Below are positions 54,612 through 63,864 of a DNA stretch of 64,000 nt, piece by piece. Location: the NCBI GenBank assembly GCA_902806235.1, contig CADCVW010000039.1, forward strand, positions 1 to 64,000. Direction: 5' to 3'. Numbering within the stretch: position 1 is the first letter of the stretch; every line of letters begins with the position of its first letter. Position numbers and translations under genes: made by a program. The notes beneath the pieces are model-generated. The model searched no databases. It saw nothing but the letters and a program-made list of their open reading frames with translations, and was not told where the DNA came from. The stretch is from an uncultured Sphingomonadaceae bacterium (GTDB lineage: Bacteria > Pseudomonadota > Alphaproteobacteria > Sphingomonadales > Sphingomonadaceae).

Positions 54612-56867
54612 CTACCGTCGCCCTTGATGCCGGATGTTCGCCGGCCGGCCCCGCCGCACTCGGTCCCCACGCGCCCCGCGCCGTGCCGGCGGCCCGCTCC
54701 GCCCGCCGCCGCCCGGCGCGTCCGGTAGCTCGAAGCGCAGCGACCCGCTCACCGGGTTCGCCTCCGCCAGCCTAAGCTTCAGCCGCCGCCCCGACGCGTA
54801 GACTTCCTCGCTGTCCTCGCCGACCAGCGCCTGGGCCTTGTCGTCATAGCGGAAGTACTCGCTCCCCAGCGTCGACACCGGCACTAGCCCGTCGCCGCCC
54901 AAGCCCTCCACCGTGGCGAAGAAGCCGAACGCCTGCACCCCGGTGATGCGCGCGTTTACGACTTCGCCGACCCGCTCGGCAAGGTAAGCGGCGACGTAGC
55001 GGTCGATCGTCTCGCGCTCCGCCTCCATCGCGCGCCGCTCGAGCGCGCTGATCGCCTCGCCAAGGCGGGCGAACTCCTCGACCTCGCCCGGTGAGAGCCC
55101 GCCGTCGCCCAGCTTGTACGCGCTCGCCAGCGAGCGGTGCACCAGCAGGTCGGCGTAGCGCCGGATGGGCGAGGTGAAGTGGGCGTAGGAGCCCAGCGCC
55201 AGCCCGAAGTGGCCGGTGTTGTCCGGCGCGTAATAGGCCTGGGTCTGGGTACGGAGGATCTGCTCCATCACCTGCGGGCGATGCTCCGCACCCTCGCCCA
55301 GCTGCTCTATGATCCGGTTGAACGTCTCCGGCCGCACCACCTGGCCCAGCGCGAACTCCAGCCCGAAGGTCTTGAGATAGTCCTTGAGCGCGACGAGCTT
55401 CTCGCGCGACGGCGGCTCGTGGTCGCGGTACATCACGGGGGCCTTCTTGGCCTCCAGCGCCTTGGCCGCCGCCACGTTGGCGGCGATCATATAGTCCTCG
55501 ATCAGCTTGTGCGCGTCCAGCCGCTCGCGCGGCGCGACCGACATGATCCGTCCCTTTTCGTCGAGCTCCACCCGCCGCTCGGGCAGGTCGAGGTCGAGCG
55601 GCGCGCGCTTCTCCCGCGCGGCGTACAGCGCGCGCCAGCAGGCCCAGAGGGGTTGCAGCGTGGACTCGACCAGCGCGGGATCGAACGCCGGCGGCTCGCC
55701 GCCCCCGCCCTCCGCCGCATCCATCGCCGCCTGCGCTTCCTCGTAGGGGATGTTGGCCGCGATCCGCACCTTCGCGCGGGTGAAGCGCCAGCTGCGGAGC
55801 GTCCCGTTCTTGCCCACTTGGAGATGGCACGCCAGCGCCGCCCGGTCCTTTCCCTCGACGAGCGAGCAGATGTCGGACGACAGCGCGTGCGGCAGCATCG
55901 GCACCACCCGGTCGGGGAAATACACGCTGTTGCCGCGCCGCCGCGCCTCCTTGTCGAGCGCGGAGCCGGGGCGGACGTAGAAGCTCACGTCGGCGATCGC
56001 GACCAGCGCGCGCCAGCCGCCCTCGTTCGCCGGATCGTCGTCCGGCGCCGCCCATACCGCGTCGTCGTGGTCGCGCGCGTCCACCGGGTCGATCGCGACG
56101 ATAGGCAGATGCGTCAGGTCCTCGCGCTCGCCAAGGTCGAGCCTGGCTACACGCTCCGCTTCCGCCATCGCGGCTTCGCCGAAAGCGTCGGGCAGCCCGT
56201 GCTTGTGGATCGCGATCAGGCTGAAGCTGCGCGGCGCGAACGGGTCGCCCAGCCGCTCCGTCACCCGCGCCGTAACGCGCGGTGGCCGACCGGTGCGCTC
56301 GGCGAGCACCAGGTCGCCGGCTTCCGCCCCACCCGCGTCCGACACCGCGTAGTCGCGCCGCTCGCGCTTCTCCACGCCCTTCAAGAACAGTCGCCCGCCC
56401 TCGTCGTGCAGCACGCCTAGCAATAGGTCCGCGCCTTTGGCGAGCTTCTTCATCGGATGAGCTACGTGGCCGTTCCCTCGTTCCTCCGTGCGCGCGAGCA
56501 CCCGGTCGCCGATCCCCAGCGCGCCCTTCCTGCCTTTCTCCAGGAGGCGCAGCCTTGGCTCGGGCGCGTCGCTCTCCCAGCGCTCGGGGACGGCCCAGGC
56601 GGTCCCGCTGTCGTCCACGTCCACCACGCGCAGCACCGTCACCTTGGGCACCCCGCCCATCGCGTGGAAGGCGCGGCCGGGTGAACTATCGATCAGCCCC
56701 TCGTCCGCCATGTCTTTGAGCAAGCTTTTGAGCGCGATCTTGTCGTGGCCGTACAGGCCGAAGGCGCGCGCGATCTCCCGCTTGCCCGCGGGCTGATCCG
56801 AGGAGGAGATGAACTCCAAGATCTGCTCGCGGGTCGGCAGCCCGGCCTCCTTGTCCGGCCGCGCCAT
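54612..56867 (-). CDS. rnr: Ribonuclease R
   Basis: A 751-residue processive 3'-5' exoribonuclease of the RNB family that degrades structured RNA. Domains in order: winged-helix N-terminus (GLPTREQILEFISSS, SLLKDMADEGLID), cold-shock domains (about 70-220), the RNB catalytic domain with the Asp cluster IDPVDARDHDDAVW and SDICSLVEGKDRAALACHL, YAHFTSPIRRYADLLVHRSL, and a C-terminal S1 domain (about 635-715) with a basic Arg/Gly tail that stands in for the Lys-rich tail of E. coli. The ATG at 56867 overlaps the FAH gene stop by one base (TGATG). Confidence 0.96.
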   Translation of the reverse strand: MARPDKEAGLPTREQILEFISSSDQPAGKREIARAFGLYGHDKIALKSLLKDMADEGLIDSSPGRAFHAMGGVPKVTVLRVVDVDDSGTAWAVPERWESDAPEPRLRLLEKGRKGALGIGDRVLARTEERGNGHVAHPMKKLAKGADLLLGVLHDEGGRLFLKGVEKRERRDYAVSDAGGAEAGDLVLAERTGRPPRVTARVTERLGDPFAPRSFSLIAIHKHGLPDAFGEAAMAEAERVARLDLGEREDLTHLPIVAIDPVDARDHDDAVWAAPDDDPANEGGWRALVAIADVSFYVRPGSALDKEARRRGNSVYFPDRVVPMLPHALSSDICSLVEGKDRAALACHLQVGKNGTLRSWRFTRAKVRIAANIPYEEAQAAMDAAEGGGGEPPAFDPALVESTLQPLWACWRALYAAREKRAPLDLDLPERRVELDEKGRIMSVAPRERLDAHKLIEDYMIAANVAAAKALEAKKAPVMYRDHEPPSREKLVALKDYLKTFGLEFALGQVVRPETFNRIIEQLGEGAEHRPQVMEQILRTQTQAYYAPDNTGHFGLALGSYAHFTSPIRRYADLLVHRSLASAYKLGDGGLSPGEVEEFARLGEAISALERRAMEAERETIDRYVAAYLAERVGEVVNARITGVQAFGFFATVEGLGGDGLVPVSTLGSEYFRYDDKAQALVGEDSEEVYASGRRLKLRLAEANPVSGSLRFELPDAPGGGGRSGPPARRGARGDRVRRGRPANIRHQGRR

Positions 56868-57874
56868 CAGGCGGCGACCACCGTCTGCTCGATCGTGCCG
56901 AAGATCGGGTGGCCGGTCTCGTCTTCCATCCAGATGCGGACACCGTCGCCGTGCTTGAGGAACGGCGTGCGGGCGGAGCCCTCCAGGATCGTCTCAACCG
57001 TGCGCACCTCGGCGATGCACGAGTAGCCCACGCCGCCGGCCTCGATCGGCTTGCCCGGCCCGCCGTCGGCGTCCCTGTTCGACACCGTGCCCGAACCAAT
57101 CACGGAGCCGGCCGCGAGATTGCGCGTCTTGGCGACGTGCGCGACCAGCGTGCCGAAGCCGAAGGTCATGTCCACCCCCGCGTCCGCGCGGCCGAAAGGG
57201 CGGCCATTAAGGTCGACGCTGAGGGTGCCTGACAATTTGCCGTCGCGCCACCGCTCGCCTAGCTCATCGGGGGTGACGAGCACCGGCGACAAGGCGCTCG
57301 CGGGCTTGGACTGGACGAAGCCGAAGCCCTTGGCGAGCTCGGCCGGGATCAGGTTGCGCAAGGACACGTCGTTCACCAGCCCGACGAGGCGGACGTGCCG
57401 CAAGGCGTCCTCGGCGGAGACGCCCCGCGGCACGTCGCCGGTCACCACCACCACCTCGGCTTCGAGATCGCAGCCCCACGCCTCGTCGGCGAGCGGGATC
57501 GGGTCGCGCGGGGCGAGCATCTCGTCGGACGCGCCCTGGTACATCAACGGGTCGTGCCAGAAGCTCTCCGGCATCTCCGCCCCGCGCGCCTGCCGCACGA
57601 GGGCCACGTGGTTAACGTAGGCCGAGCCGTCCGCCCACTGGAACGCCCGCGGCAGGGGCGCCGCCGCCTCGCGCTCGTGGAACCGCTCGCGCGGGATCGC
57701 CGCGTGGGCCAAGTCCTGGTCGAGCAGGCGGAGCTGCGGCTCGACGCGCTCCCAATCGTCCAACGCGGCCTGCAAGGTCGGGGCGATGTGCGCCGCGGAA
57801 GCGCACCAGGCGAGGTCGGCGCTCACCACCACGAGCCGCCCATCGCGCCCGCCCTTCAACGATCCCAGCTTCAA
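56867..57874 (-). CDS. Fumarylacetoacetate hydrolase family protein
   Basis: A metal-dependent C-C hydrolase-family protein of 335 residues. The C-terminal FAH domain contains the metal ligands Glu-x-Glu in CDLEAEVVVVTGDVP with Asp in VGLVNDVSLRNLIP, then FGFGTLVAHVAKTRNLAAGSVIGSGTVSN. The N-terminus KLGSLKGGRDGRLVVVSADL is typical of the FAH-like subgroup that includes fumarylacetoacetase-type proteins. The start is taken as TTG at 57874, since GGAGG lies five bases before it; an ATG at 57898 is upstream of the ribosome site. Substrate unknown; tyrosine-pathway genes are not adjacent. Coupled to rnr. Confidence 0.87.
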   Translation of the reverse strand: MKLGSLKGGRDGRLVVVSADLAWCASAAHIAPTLQAALDDWERVEPQLRLLDQDLAHAAIPRERFHEREAAAPLPRAFQWADGSAYVNHVALVRQARGAEMPESFWHDPLMYQGASDEMLAPRDPIPLADEAWGCDLEAEVVVVTGDVPRGVSAEDALRHVRLVGLVNDVSLRNLIPAELAKGFGFVQSKPASALSPVLVTPDELGERWRDGKLSGTLSVDLNGRPFGRADAGVDMTFGFGTLVAHVAKTRNLAAGSVIGSGTVSNRDADGGPGKPIEAGGVGYSCIAEVRTVETILEGSARTPFLKHGDGVRIWMEDETGHPIFGTIEQTVVAA

Positions 57875-57948
57875 TCTCGCCTCCTGTTCCGGCCCCAATG
57901 GCCCGCCGCCCCTTTGCGTTCCAGCAACGCGCGGCTAGGCGCAAGCCC

Positions 57949-58998
57949 ATGACCGACGTTCTAATCGAGCAAGAGGGCCACACCGGCCGCCTCCGCCTGA
58001 ACCGGCCTAAGGCGATCCACGCGCTGAACTTGGCCATGGCGCAAGCGATGATCGAAGCGCTGACCCGCTGGCGCGCCGACCCGGACGTGCATTGCATCCT
58101 CATCGACCACGCCGAAGGCCGCGGCTTCTGCGCGGGCGGCGACATCCGGATGCTGTGGGAAAGCGGCCGCGCCGATGGCGAGGAGGCACGCGCCTTCTTC
58201 CGCACCGAGTACCGGCTCAACCACCTGCTCTTCACCTACGCCAAGCCGGTGGTTGCCTTTCTCGACGGCATCACCATGGGCGGCGGGGTCGGCATCGCGC
58301 TGCCCGCCAAATACCGGGTCGCCACGGAGAACACCCGCTTCGCCATGCCAGAGACCGGCATCGGCCTGTTCCCCGATGTCGGCGGCGGCTGGCACCTGTC
58401 ACGGCTGCCCGGCCGCGTCGGCCAGTTCCTGGCCCTGACCGGGGCGCGGCTCGACGGCGCGGAATGCCTGCACCTCGGCCTCGCCTCCCACTACCTACCC
58501 GCTGCGTCGCTCGACGCGGTGAAAGCAGCGATTGCCGCCGATCCGGGTCGGGTCGAGGCAATCCTGTCGGACGCGGCGACCGCGCCGCCCCCGGCGCGCA
58601 TCGTGGCGAACGAGGCGGAGATCAATCGCCTGTTCGCGAGCGATCGACTGGAGGACATCTACGCCGCGCTGCAAGCGGACGGCTCGGCTTGGGCGCGCAA
58701 GGAGCTGGAGACGCTCCGCGCCAAATCGCCGCAGACCATGAAGGTCGCGCTCCGCCTGCTCCACGACGGCGCGCGCATGCACGATTTCGCCGACGAGATG
58801 CGGCAGGAGTTCGCCGTCGCCTCCCACGTCGTCCAGCGCCACGACTTTCTGGAAGGCGTGCGCGCGCTGATCGTCGACAAGGACAACGCGCCCCGCTGGG
58901 AGCCGGCGACGCCCGAAGGCGTTTCCGACCACCTCGTCGACCAGATCTTCGCGCCTTTGCCGGCGGACGAAGTATGGACGCCGCTGTCGGTCGGGTGA
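57949..58998 (+). CDS. 3-hydroxyisobutyryl-CoA hydrolase / enoyl-CoA hydratase family
   Basis: A crotonase-fold thioesterase of 349 residues in the valine-degradation type. Oxyanion-hole motifs are EGRGFCAGGDIRML and FLDGITMGGGVGIALPAKYRV; the catalytic region MPETGIGLFPDVGGGWHLSRLPG carries the Glu and Asp that mark HIBYL-CoA hydrolases, and the long C-terminal part (about 220-349) with MRQEFAVASHVVQRHDFLEGVRALIVDKD is specific to them. The ATG at 57949 fits the family start. Divergent from the FAH gene by 74 bases. Confidence 0.93.
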   Translation: MTDVLIEQEGHTGRLRLNRPKAIHALNLAMAQAMIEALTRWRADPDVHCILIDHAEGRGFCAGGDIRMLWESGRADGEEARAFFRTEYRLNHLLFTYAKPVVAFLDGITMGGGVGIALPAKYRVATENTRFAMPETGIGLFPDVGGGWHLSRLPGRVGQFLALTGARLDGAECLHLGLASHYLPAASLDAVKAAIAADPGRVEAILSDAATAPPPARIVANEAEINRLFASDRLEDIYAALQADGSAWARKELETLRAKSPQTMKVALRLLHDGARMHDFADEMRQEFAVASHVVQRHDFLEGVRALIVDKDNAPRWEPATPEGVSDHLVDQIFAPLPADEVWTPLSVG

Positions 58999-59017
58999 AC
59001 TGATTCTGCTTCAAGGT

Positions 59018-59103
59018 CTCCGTTCGCCCTGAGCTTGTCGAAGGGCTTCTTTTCTTCTTACGGCGGCGAAGGGAGGGCTTCGACACGCTCAGCCCGAACG
59101 GAG
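59018..59103. repeat. Palindromic intergenic repeat (AGCTTGTCGAAG family), copy 5
   Basis: Near-complementary ends CTCCGTTCGCCCTGAGCTTG (59018-59037) and the segment ending AGCCCGAACGGAG (59091-59103), with TGTCGAAG/CTTCGACA inside. It lies between the HIBYL-CoA hydrolase and TPP-enzyme genes. Its terminal GGAG is the Shine-Dalgarno of the following gene. Confidence 0.9.
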
Positions 59104-59111
59104 TGTCTGGA

Positions 59112-60764
59112 TTGTCCGAAGCCCACCCCCGCACCGGCGGCCGCATCCTCATCGATCAGCTCGCCTTGAACGGCGTCGACACGATCTACGGCGTCCCCGG
59201 CGAGAGCTTCCTTGCTGCCCTCGACGCGATCCACGATGCCCCGCACGGGTTGCGTTTCGTCCAATGTCGCCACGAGGCCGCCGCCGCCAACATGGCGGAA
59301 GCCGCGGGCAAGATGACCGGCCGCCCAGGCATCGCCTTCGTCACCCGCGGCCCCGGCGCGACCCACGCGGCGATCGGTGTCCACACCGCCTTCCAGGACT
59401 CCACGCCGATGCTGCTGCTAATCGGGGACGTCGGGCGCGGCGACATCGGGCGCGAGGCGTTCCAGGAAGTCGACTTTCCCGCGATGTTCGCGCCGCTGGC
59501 GAAATGGGCGGCCAAGGTCGACGACGCGCGCCGACTGCCGGAGCTGGTCGCGCGCGCCTTCAGCGTGGCCATGTCCGGCCGCCCGGGGCCGGTAGTGCTC
59601 GCGCTGCCCGAGGATATGTTGACGGAGGAGATCGAGGTCGCCGACGCCCGGCCCGCGCGCCCCGCCCGGCCCCGCGCCGCGCGGGCTGACCTCGTGGCGG
59701 CGCGCGACCTCCTCGCGCGAGCGGAGCGGCCGCTCCTGATCGCCGGCGGCGGGAGCTGGAGCGTGCAAGCGGCCGCCGAGCTCCGCCGCTTCGCGGAAGC
59801 GAATGAACTTCCGGTCGCCGCTTCGTTCCGCGCGCAGGACGCGCTCGACAACCGCTCGCCGTCCTACGTCGGTCACCTGAGCTTCGGCGCCGCCCCGGCG
59901 CTGGCGGCGGCCGTGGCGGACGCGGACCTGCTGCTGGTCGTCGGTCCGCGGCTCGGCGACGTCACCACGAACGGCTACACGCGCCCCGCGCCGCCGACGC
60001 TTCAGCAGACGCTGATCCACGTCCACCCCGACCCGGACGAGCTGAACCGCATTTACCAAGCGGACCTGCCCGTCGCCGCCGACCCGGCCGACTTCTTGGC
60101 GGAAGCCGTGGACTGGCGGCTGGAACCGCGGTGGGCGGAGCGCGCCGCCGTGCTGCGGAAGGCGCACCTTGCCTTCTCCGAACCGCCCCCCGCCAAGACG
60201 CCTCTCGACCTCGCGCGTGTCGTTCGGCGCTTGCGCGCCGCGCTGTCGGACGACACGGCTGTCGCTAACGGCGCGGGGAACTTCGCCATCTGGCTCCACC
60301 GCTTCTGGGAGTACCGGGACTGGCGCACCCAGCTCGCGCCGACCAACGGCGCGATGGGCTACGGCGTCCCCGCCGCGGTCGCCGCCGCGCTGGCGGGCAG
60401 GCCGGCGCTGGCCTTCTGCGGTGACGGCGACTTCCTAATGTCGGGCCAGGAGCTCGCCACAGCCGTCAGGTTCGGCGCGCCCGCGCTCTTCGTCGTGGTC
60501 GACAACGGCCAGTACGGCACAATCCGAATGCACCAGGAGCGCGCCTACCCTGGCCGCGTCGAGGGCACTGGCTTGTGCAACCCCGACTTCGCCGCCCTCG
60601 CCCGGGCCTATGGGGCGGGCGGCTGGACCGCCGCGGACGACGCGGGCTTCGACCGCGCGCTGGCGGAGGCGCTGGCGCACGACGGGCCGGCGCTGATCCA
60701 CCTCCTCGCCGACCCAGAGGAAATCGCGCCGGGGGTAACGGTGGAAAGCCTGCGGGTGCGCTAG
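59112..60764 (+). CDS. Thiamine pyrophosphate-dependent enzyme, acetolactate synthase-like
   Basis: A 550-residue TPP enzyme of the POX/AHAS family. The N-terminal PYR domain has the activating Glu in QCRHEAAAANMAEA (about residue 51) preceded by GVPGESFLAALDA; the central domain (about 190-320) is Rossmann-like; the C-terminal PP domain has GDGDFLMSGQELATA then VVVDNGQYGTIRM. It is shorter than IlvB and no regulatory ilvN is adjacent, so a catabolic 2-oxoacid decarboxylase or ligase role is as likely as valine synthesis. The TTG at 59112 has GGAG eight bases upstream; GTG at 59103 is an alternative with no room for a ribosome site. Confidence 0.88.
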   Translation: MSEAHPRTGGRILIDQLALNGVDTIYGVPGESFLAALDAIHDAPHGLRFVQCRHEAAAANMAEAAGKMTGRPGIAFVTRGPGATHAAIGVHTAFQDSTPMLLLIGDVGRGDIGREAFQEVDFPAMFAPLAKWAAKVDDARRLPELVARAFSVAMSGRPGPVVLALPEDMLTEEIEVADARPARPARPRAARADLVAARDLLARAERPLLIAGGGSWSVQAAAELRRFAEANELPVAASFRAQDALDNRSPSYVGHLSFGAAPALAAAVADADLLLVVGPRLGDVTTNGYTRPAPPTLQQTLIHVHPDPDELNRIYQADLPVAADPADFLAEAVDWRLEPRWAERAAVLRKAHLAFSEPPPAKTPLDLARVVRRLRAALSDDTAVANGAGNFAIWLHRFWEYRDWRTQLAPTNGAMGYGVPAAVAAALAGRPALAFCGDGDFLMSGQELATAVRFGAPALFVVVDNGQYGTIRMHQERAYPGRVEGTGLCNPDFAALARAYGAGGWTAADDAGFDRALAEALAHDGPALIHLLADPEEIAPGVTVESLRVR

Positions 60765-60766
60765 AG

Positions 60767-60790
60767 CCCTCTCCCGCGAGCGGGAGAGGG
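60767..60790. terminator. Hairpin between convergent TPP-enzyme and cysNC genes
   Basis: A perfect 10-bp stem CCCTCTCCCG / CGGGAGAGGG with a CGAG loop fills the 28-base gap between two convergent genes. There is no T-run. It is the shortest member of the CCCTCTCCC repeat family. Confidence 0.7.
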
Positions 60791-60792
60791 AG

Positions 60793-62727
60793 CTAGACCA
60801 CCGGGAACCACTCTCCACCCAGCACCCGCTCGACGATCAGCTCTGCCGCTTCCTCGGCGCCCATGGCGGTGGTGTCGATCCTGATCTCCGGGCGCTCGGG
60901 CGGCTCGTAGGGGCTGTCGATGCCAGTGAAGCGCGGCAGCTCCCCCGCCCGCGCCTTGCGGTACAGGCCCTTGGGATCGCGCGTTTCCGCGTCGGCGAGC
61001 GGCGTGTCGACGAAGATCTCCACGAACTCGCCCGCCGGCAGCATCGCCCGCACCATCTCCCGCTCCGCCCGGAACGGTGAGATGAAGGCGGTGAGCACGA
61101 TCAGCCCCGCGTCCGTCATCAACTTGGCAACTTCGCCCACCCGGCGGATGTTCTCCACCCGGTCCGCGTCGGAGAAGCCGAGGTCGCGGTTGAGCCCGTG
61201 GCGCACGTTGTCGCCGTCGAGCAGGAACGAGTGCTTGCCCAGCGCGTGCAGCTTCTTCTCGACGAGGTTGGCGATCGTCGACTTGCCCGCGCCCGACAGC
61301 CCCGTGAACCACACGAGTCGCGGCTCCTGGTTCTTCTGCGCGGCGTGGGCTGCGCGCGTGACGTCGATCGCCTGCCAGTGGATGTTGGTCCCGCGCCGCA
61401 GCGCGAAGCGGATCATCCCCGCGCCGACCGTCGCATTGGACAGCCGGTCGATCAGGATGAACCCGCCGAGGTCGCGGCTCTCAGCGTAGGGCTCGAACAC
61501 CAGGGGACGATCGGTCGTCAGGCTGGCGGCCGCAATGCCATTCAGCTCCAGGACGCGCGCGGGCAGCTCGGCCAGCGTGTTCACGTCGATCGCGTGCTTG
61601 ATTTCCGCCACCTGCGCCGAGACGGTCTGGGCGCCCAGCTTCAGCAAGTAGGCGCGGCCGGGCAGCAGCGGCTCCTCGCCCAGCCACACCAGCGTCGCCT
61701 CGAACGCGTCCGCCGCCTGGGGCGGCGCATCGGCCGCGGCGAGCACGTCGCCGCGGCTGCAGTCGACCTCGTCGGCGAGTGTCAGCGTCACCGATTGCTC
61801 GGCGACGGCGCGCGGCAGGTCGCTCCCCATCGTCACGATCCGCGCGACGCGCGTGGTCCGGCCGGAGGGCACGACGCGCACCGGGTCGCCGGGCTCGACC
61901 GAACCGGCGGTGATCAGCCCGGAAAAGCCGCGGAAACCGGCGTCGGGCCGGTTGACCCACTGCACCGGCATCCGGAACGGCCGCGCTGCCTCGCGCGCCT
62001 GGTCGAGCTCGACGGTCTCAAGGTGCTCGAGCAACGCCGGCCCTTCGTGCCACGGCATCGCCGCCGACCGCTCCACGACGTTGTCGCCGGTCAACCCCGA
62101 CAGCGGGACCGGCGTGAAATCCGCCATGCCGATGCTTGCTGCAAAGGCGCGGTAGTCGGCGACGATCGCGTCGAACGCGGCCCGGTCGAAGCCGACGAGG
62201 TCCATCTTGTTCACCGCCAGCACTAGGTGCCGGATGCCGAGCAGGTGGGCGAGGAAGCTATGCCGCCTCGTCTGGGTGAGGATGCCCCGCTTGGCGTCAA
62301 CCAATATTACCGCCAGCTCGGCGGTGCTCGCCCCCGTCACCATGTTCCGCGTGTACTGCTCGTGCCCCGGCGTGTCGGCGACGATGAACTTGCGCCGCTC
62401 GGTCGAGAAGAAGCGGTAGGCGACGTCGATGGTGATGCCCTGCTCGCGCTCGGCCGCCAGCCCGTCCACCAGCAGCGCGAGGTCGATCGCCTCCCCTTGC
62501 GTCCCGTGCCGCCGGCTGTCGTCGCGCAGCGCGTCGAGCTGGTCGGCGAAGATCGCCCGAGTGTCGTGCAGCAGCCGCCCAATCAGCGTCGACTTGCCGT
62601 CGTCCACCGACCCGCAGGTGAGGAAACGTAGCAGAGTCTTGCTCTCGTGCTGCCGCAGGTAGGCCTCAATGTCGCGCGCGGCGAGTTCGTCGGGACGGTA
62701 GCTCGCGGGCGGGGTAGGCGCGTTCAC
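60793..62727 (-). CDS. cysNC: Bifunctional sulfate adenylyltransferase large subunit / APS kinase
   Basis: A 644-residue fusion. CysN (about 1-450) is a translation-factor-like GTPase: [19 protein letters not shown], then [13 protein letters not shown] and [11 protein letters not shown]; it drives ATP sulfurylase with CysD. CysC (about 455-644) is APS kinase, P-loop [18 protein letters not shown] and [16 protein letters not shown]. Together they make PAPS for sulfate assimilation. The start is GTG at 62727, fitting the family ([15 protein letters not shown]); upstream the open frame runs through repeat DNA. It follows cysD by 172 bases with a palindromic repeat between. Confidence 0.95.
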   Translation of the reverse strand: MNAPTPPASYRPDELAARDIEAYLRQHESKTLLRFLTCGSVDDGKSTLIGRLLHDTRAIFADQLDALRDDSRRHGTQGEAIDLALLVDGLAAEREQGITIDVAYRFFSTERRKFIVADTPGHEQYTRNMVTGASTAELAVILVDAKRGILTQTRRHSFLAHLLGIRHLVLAVNKMDLVGFDRAAFDAIVADYRAFAASIGMADFTPVPLSGLTGDNVVERSAAMPWHEGPALLEHLETVELDQAREAARPFRMPVQWVNRPDAGFRGFSGLITAGSVEPGDPVRVVPSGRTTRVARIVTMGSDLPRAVAEQSVTLTLADEVDCSRGDVLAAADAPPQAADAFEATLVWLGEEPLLPGRAYLLKLGAQTVSAQVAEIKHAIDVNTLAELPARVLELNGIAAASLTTDRPLVFEPYAESRDLGGFILIDRLSNATVGAGMIRFALRRGTNIHWQAIDVTRAAHAAQKNQEPRLVWFTGLSGAGKSTIANLVEKKLHALGKHSFLLDGDNVRHGLNRDLGFSDADRVENIRRVGEVAKLMTDAGLIVLTAFISPFRAEREMVRAMLPAGEFVEIFVDTPLADAETRDPKGLYRKARAGELPRFTGIDSPYEPPERPEIRIDTTAMGAEEAAELIVERVLGGEWFPVV

Positions 62728-62764
62728 CGGTCGGCCCCGAACGTCCGACCCCGCCTCACCCACG

Positions 62765-62854
62765 CCGTTCGGGCTGAGCTTGTCGAAGCCTTCCCTTTTC
62801 CTGCGACGGCGGGCCGTCCAGGAAGGCGCTTCGACAAGCTCAGCGCGAACGGGA
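62765..62854. repeat. Palindromic repeat (AGCTTGTCGAAG family), copy 6, inside the cysD-cysNC operon
   Basis: Arms CCGTTCGGGCTGAGCTTGTC (from 62765) and GCTTCGACAAGCTCAGCGCG, ending GAACGG (to 62852), enclosing CGACGGCGGGCCGTCCAGGA. This middle part is almost the same as in 23255-23339. It lies in the 172 bases between cysD and cysNC. Confidence 0.92.
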
Positions 62855-62899
62855 GTGAGTGGGCCGGCGAACTGGGAAACGAAAAAGGAGCGCCGGCCA

Positions 62900-63799
62900 T
62901 CAGAAATACCCCTCCCGCTTCTTCTTCTCCATGCTCGCCGACTGGTCATGGTCGATCGCGCGGCCCTGCCGCTCTGACGTCGTCGTCAGCAGCATCTCCT
63001 GGATCACCTCCGGCAAGGTCGTCGCCCGGCTCTCCACCGCCCCCGTCAGCGGGTAGCAGCCGAGCGTGCGGAAGCGGATGCTGCGTTGCTTCGTAATCTC
63101 GCCCGGCCGCAGCCGGAACCGCTCGTCGTCGACCATCAAGAGCAGCCCGTCGCGCTCCACCGTCGGCCGCGGCGCGGCGAGGTAGAGCGGCACGATCGGG
63201 ACCGCTTCCGCATGGATGTATTGCCAGATGTCCAGCTCGGTCCAGTTAGACAGGGGGAAGACGCGGATGCTTTCCCCTTCACGCTTGCGCGCATTGTACA
63301 CGCGCCAGAGCTCCGGCCGCTGGTTCTTCGGGTCCCAGCGGTGCCCGGCCGCGCGAAAGGAGAATACCCGCTCCTTCGCCCGGCTCTTCTCCTCGTCGCG
63401 CCGCGCGCCGCCGAACGCCGCGTCAAAGCCGTGGAGATCGAGCGCCTGGCGCAGCCCTTCGGTCTTCCACAAGTCTGTGTGCAGCGCGCCGTGGTCGAAC
63501 GGGTTGATCCCCCGCGCCTCCGCGTCCGGGTTGCGATGGACGATTAGCTCCATCCCCCCCTCGCGCGCCGCCCGCTCGCGCAACTCGTACATCGCCCGGA
63601 ACTTCCAGGTCGTGTCGACGTGCAGCAGCGGGAACGGCGGCGCGGCCGGAAAGAATGCCTTGCGCGCCAGGTGCAGCATCACCGCCGAGTCCTTGCCGAT
63701 GCTGTACAGCATCACCGGCCGTTCGGCCTCGGCCACGACCTCGCGCATCACGTGGATCGACTCGGCCTCGAGCCGCTGGAGATGGGTGAGCGCGGTCAC
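62900..63799 (-). CDS. cysD: Sulfate adenylyltransferase small subunit
   Basis: The 299-residue ATP-sulfurylase subunit that makes APS from sulfate and ATP. The PP-loop is [42 protein letters not shown] and [12 protein letters not shown] are family motifs, and the ending [10 protein letters not shown] is standard. The start is GTG at 63799 with no good ribosome site. It is first in cysD-cysNC and 65 bases after the DUF2794 gene on the same strand. Confidence 0.96.
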   Translation of the reverse strand: MTALTHLQRLEAESIHVMREVVAEAERPVMLYSIGKDSAVMLHLARKAFFPAAPPFPLLHVDTTWKFRAMYELRERAAREGGMELIVHRNPDAEARGINPFDHGALHTDLWKTEGLRQALDLHGFDAAFGGARRDEEKSRAKERVFSFRAAGHRWDPKNQRPELWRVYNARKREGESIRVFPLSNWTELDIWQYIHAEAVPIVPLYLAAPRPTVERDGLLLMVDDERFRLRPGEITKQRSIRFRTLGCYPLTGAVESRATTLPEVIQEMLLTTTSERQGRAIDHDQSASMEKKKREGYF

Positions 63800-63864
63800 G
63801 GCGGCGATCTAGGAGCGGGGCGGCCCCGCTTCGACCAACGAAAACTTACCGGCGGCCAAGGGCG

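Noticed and set aside
62728-62949. 74-codon N-terminal extension of CysNC
   Set aside because: It reads through the palindromic repeat (VRAELVEA-type translation of the dyad) and overlaps the end of cysD; no family member has it.
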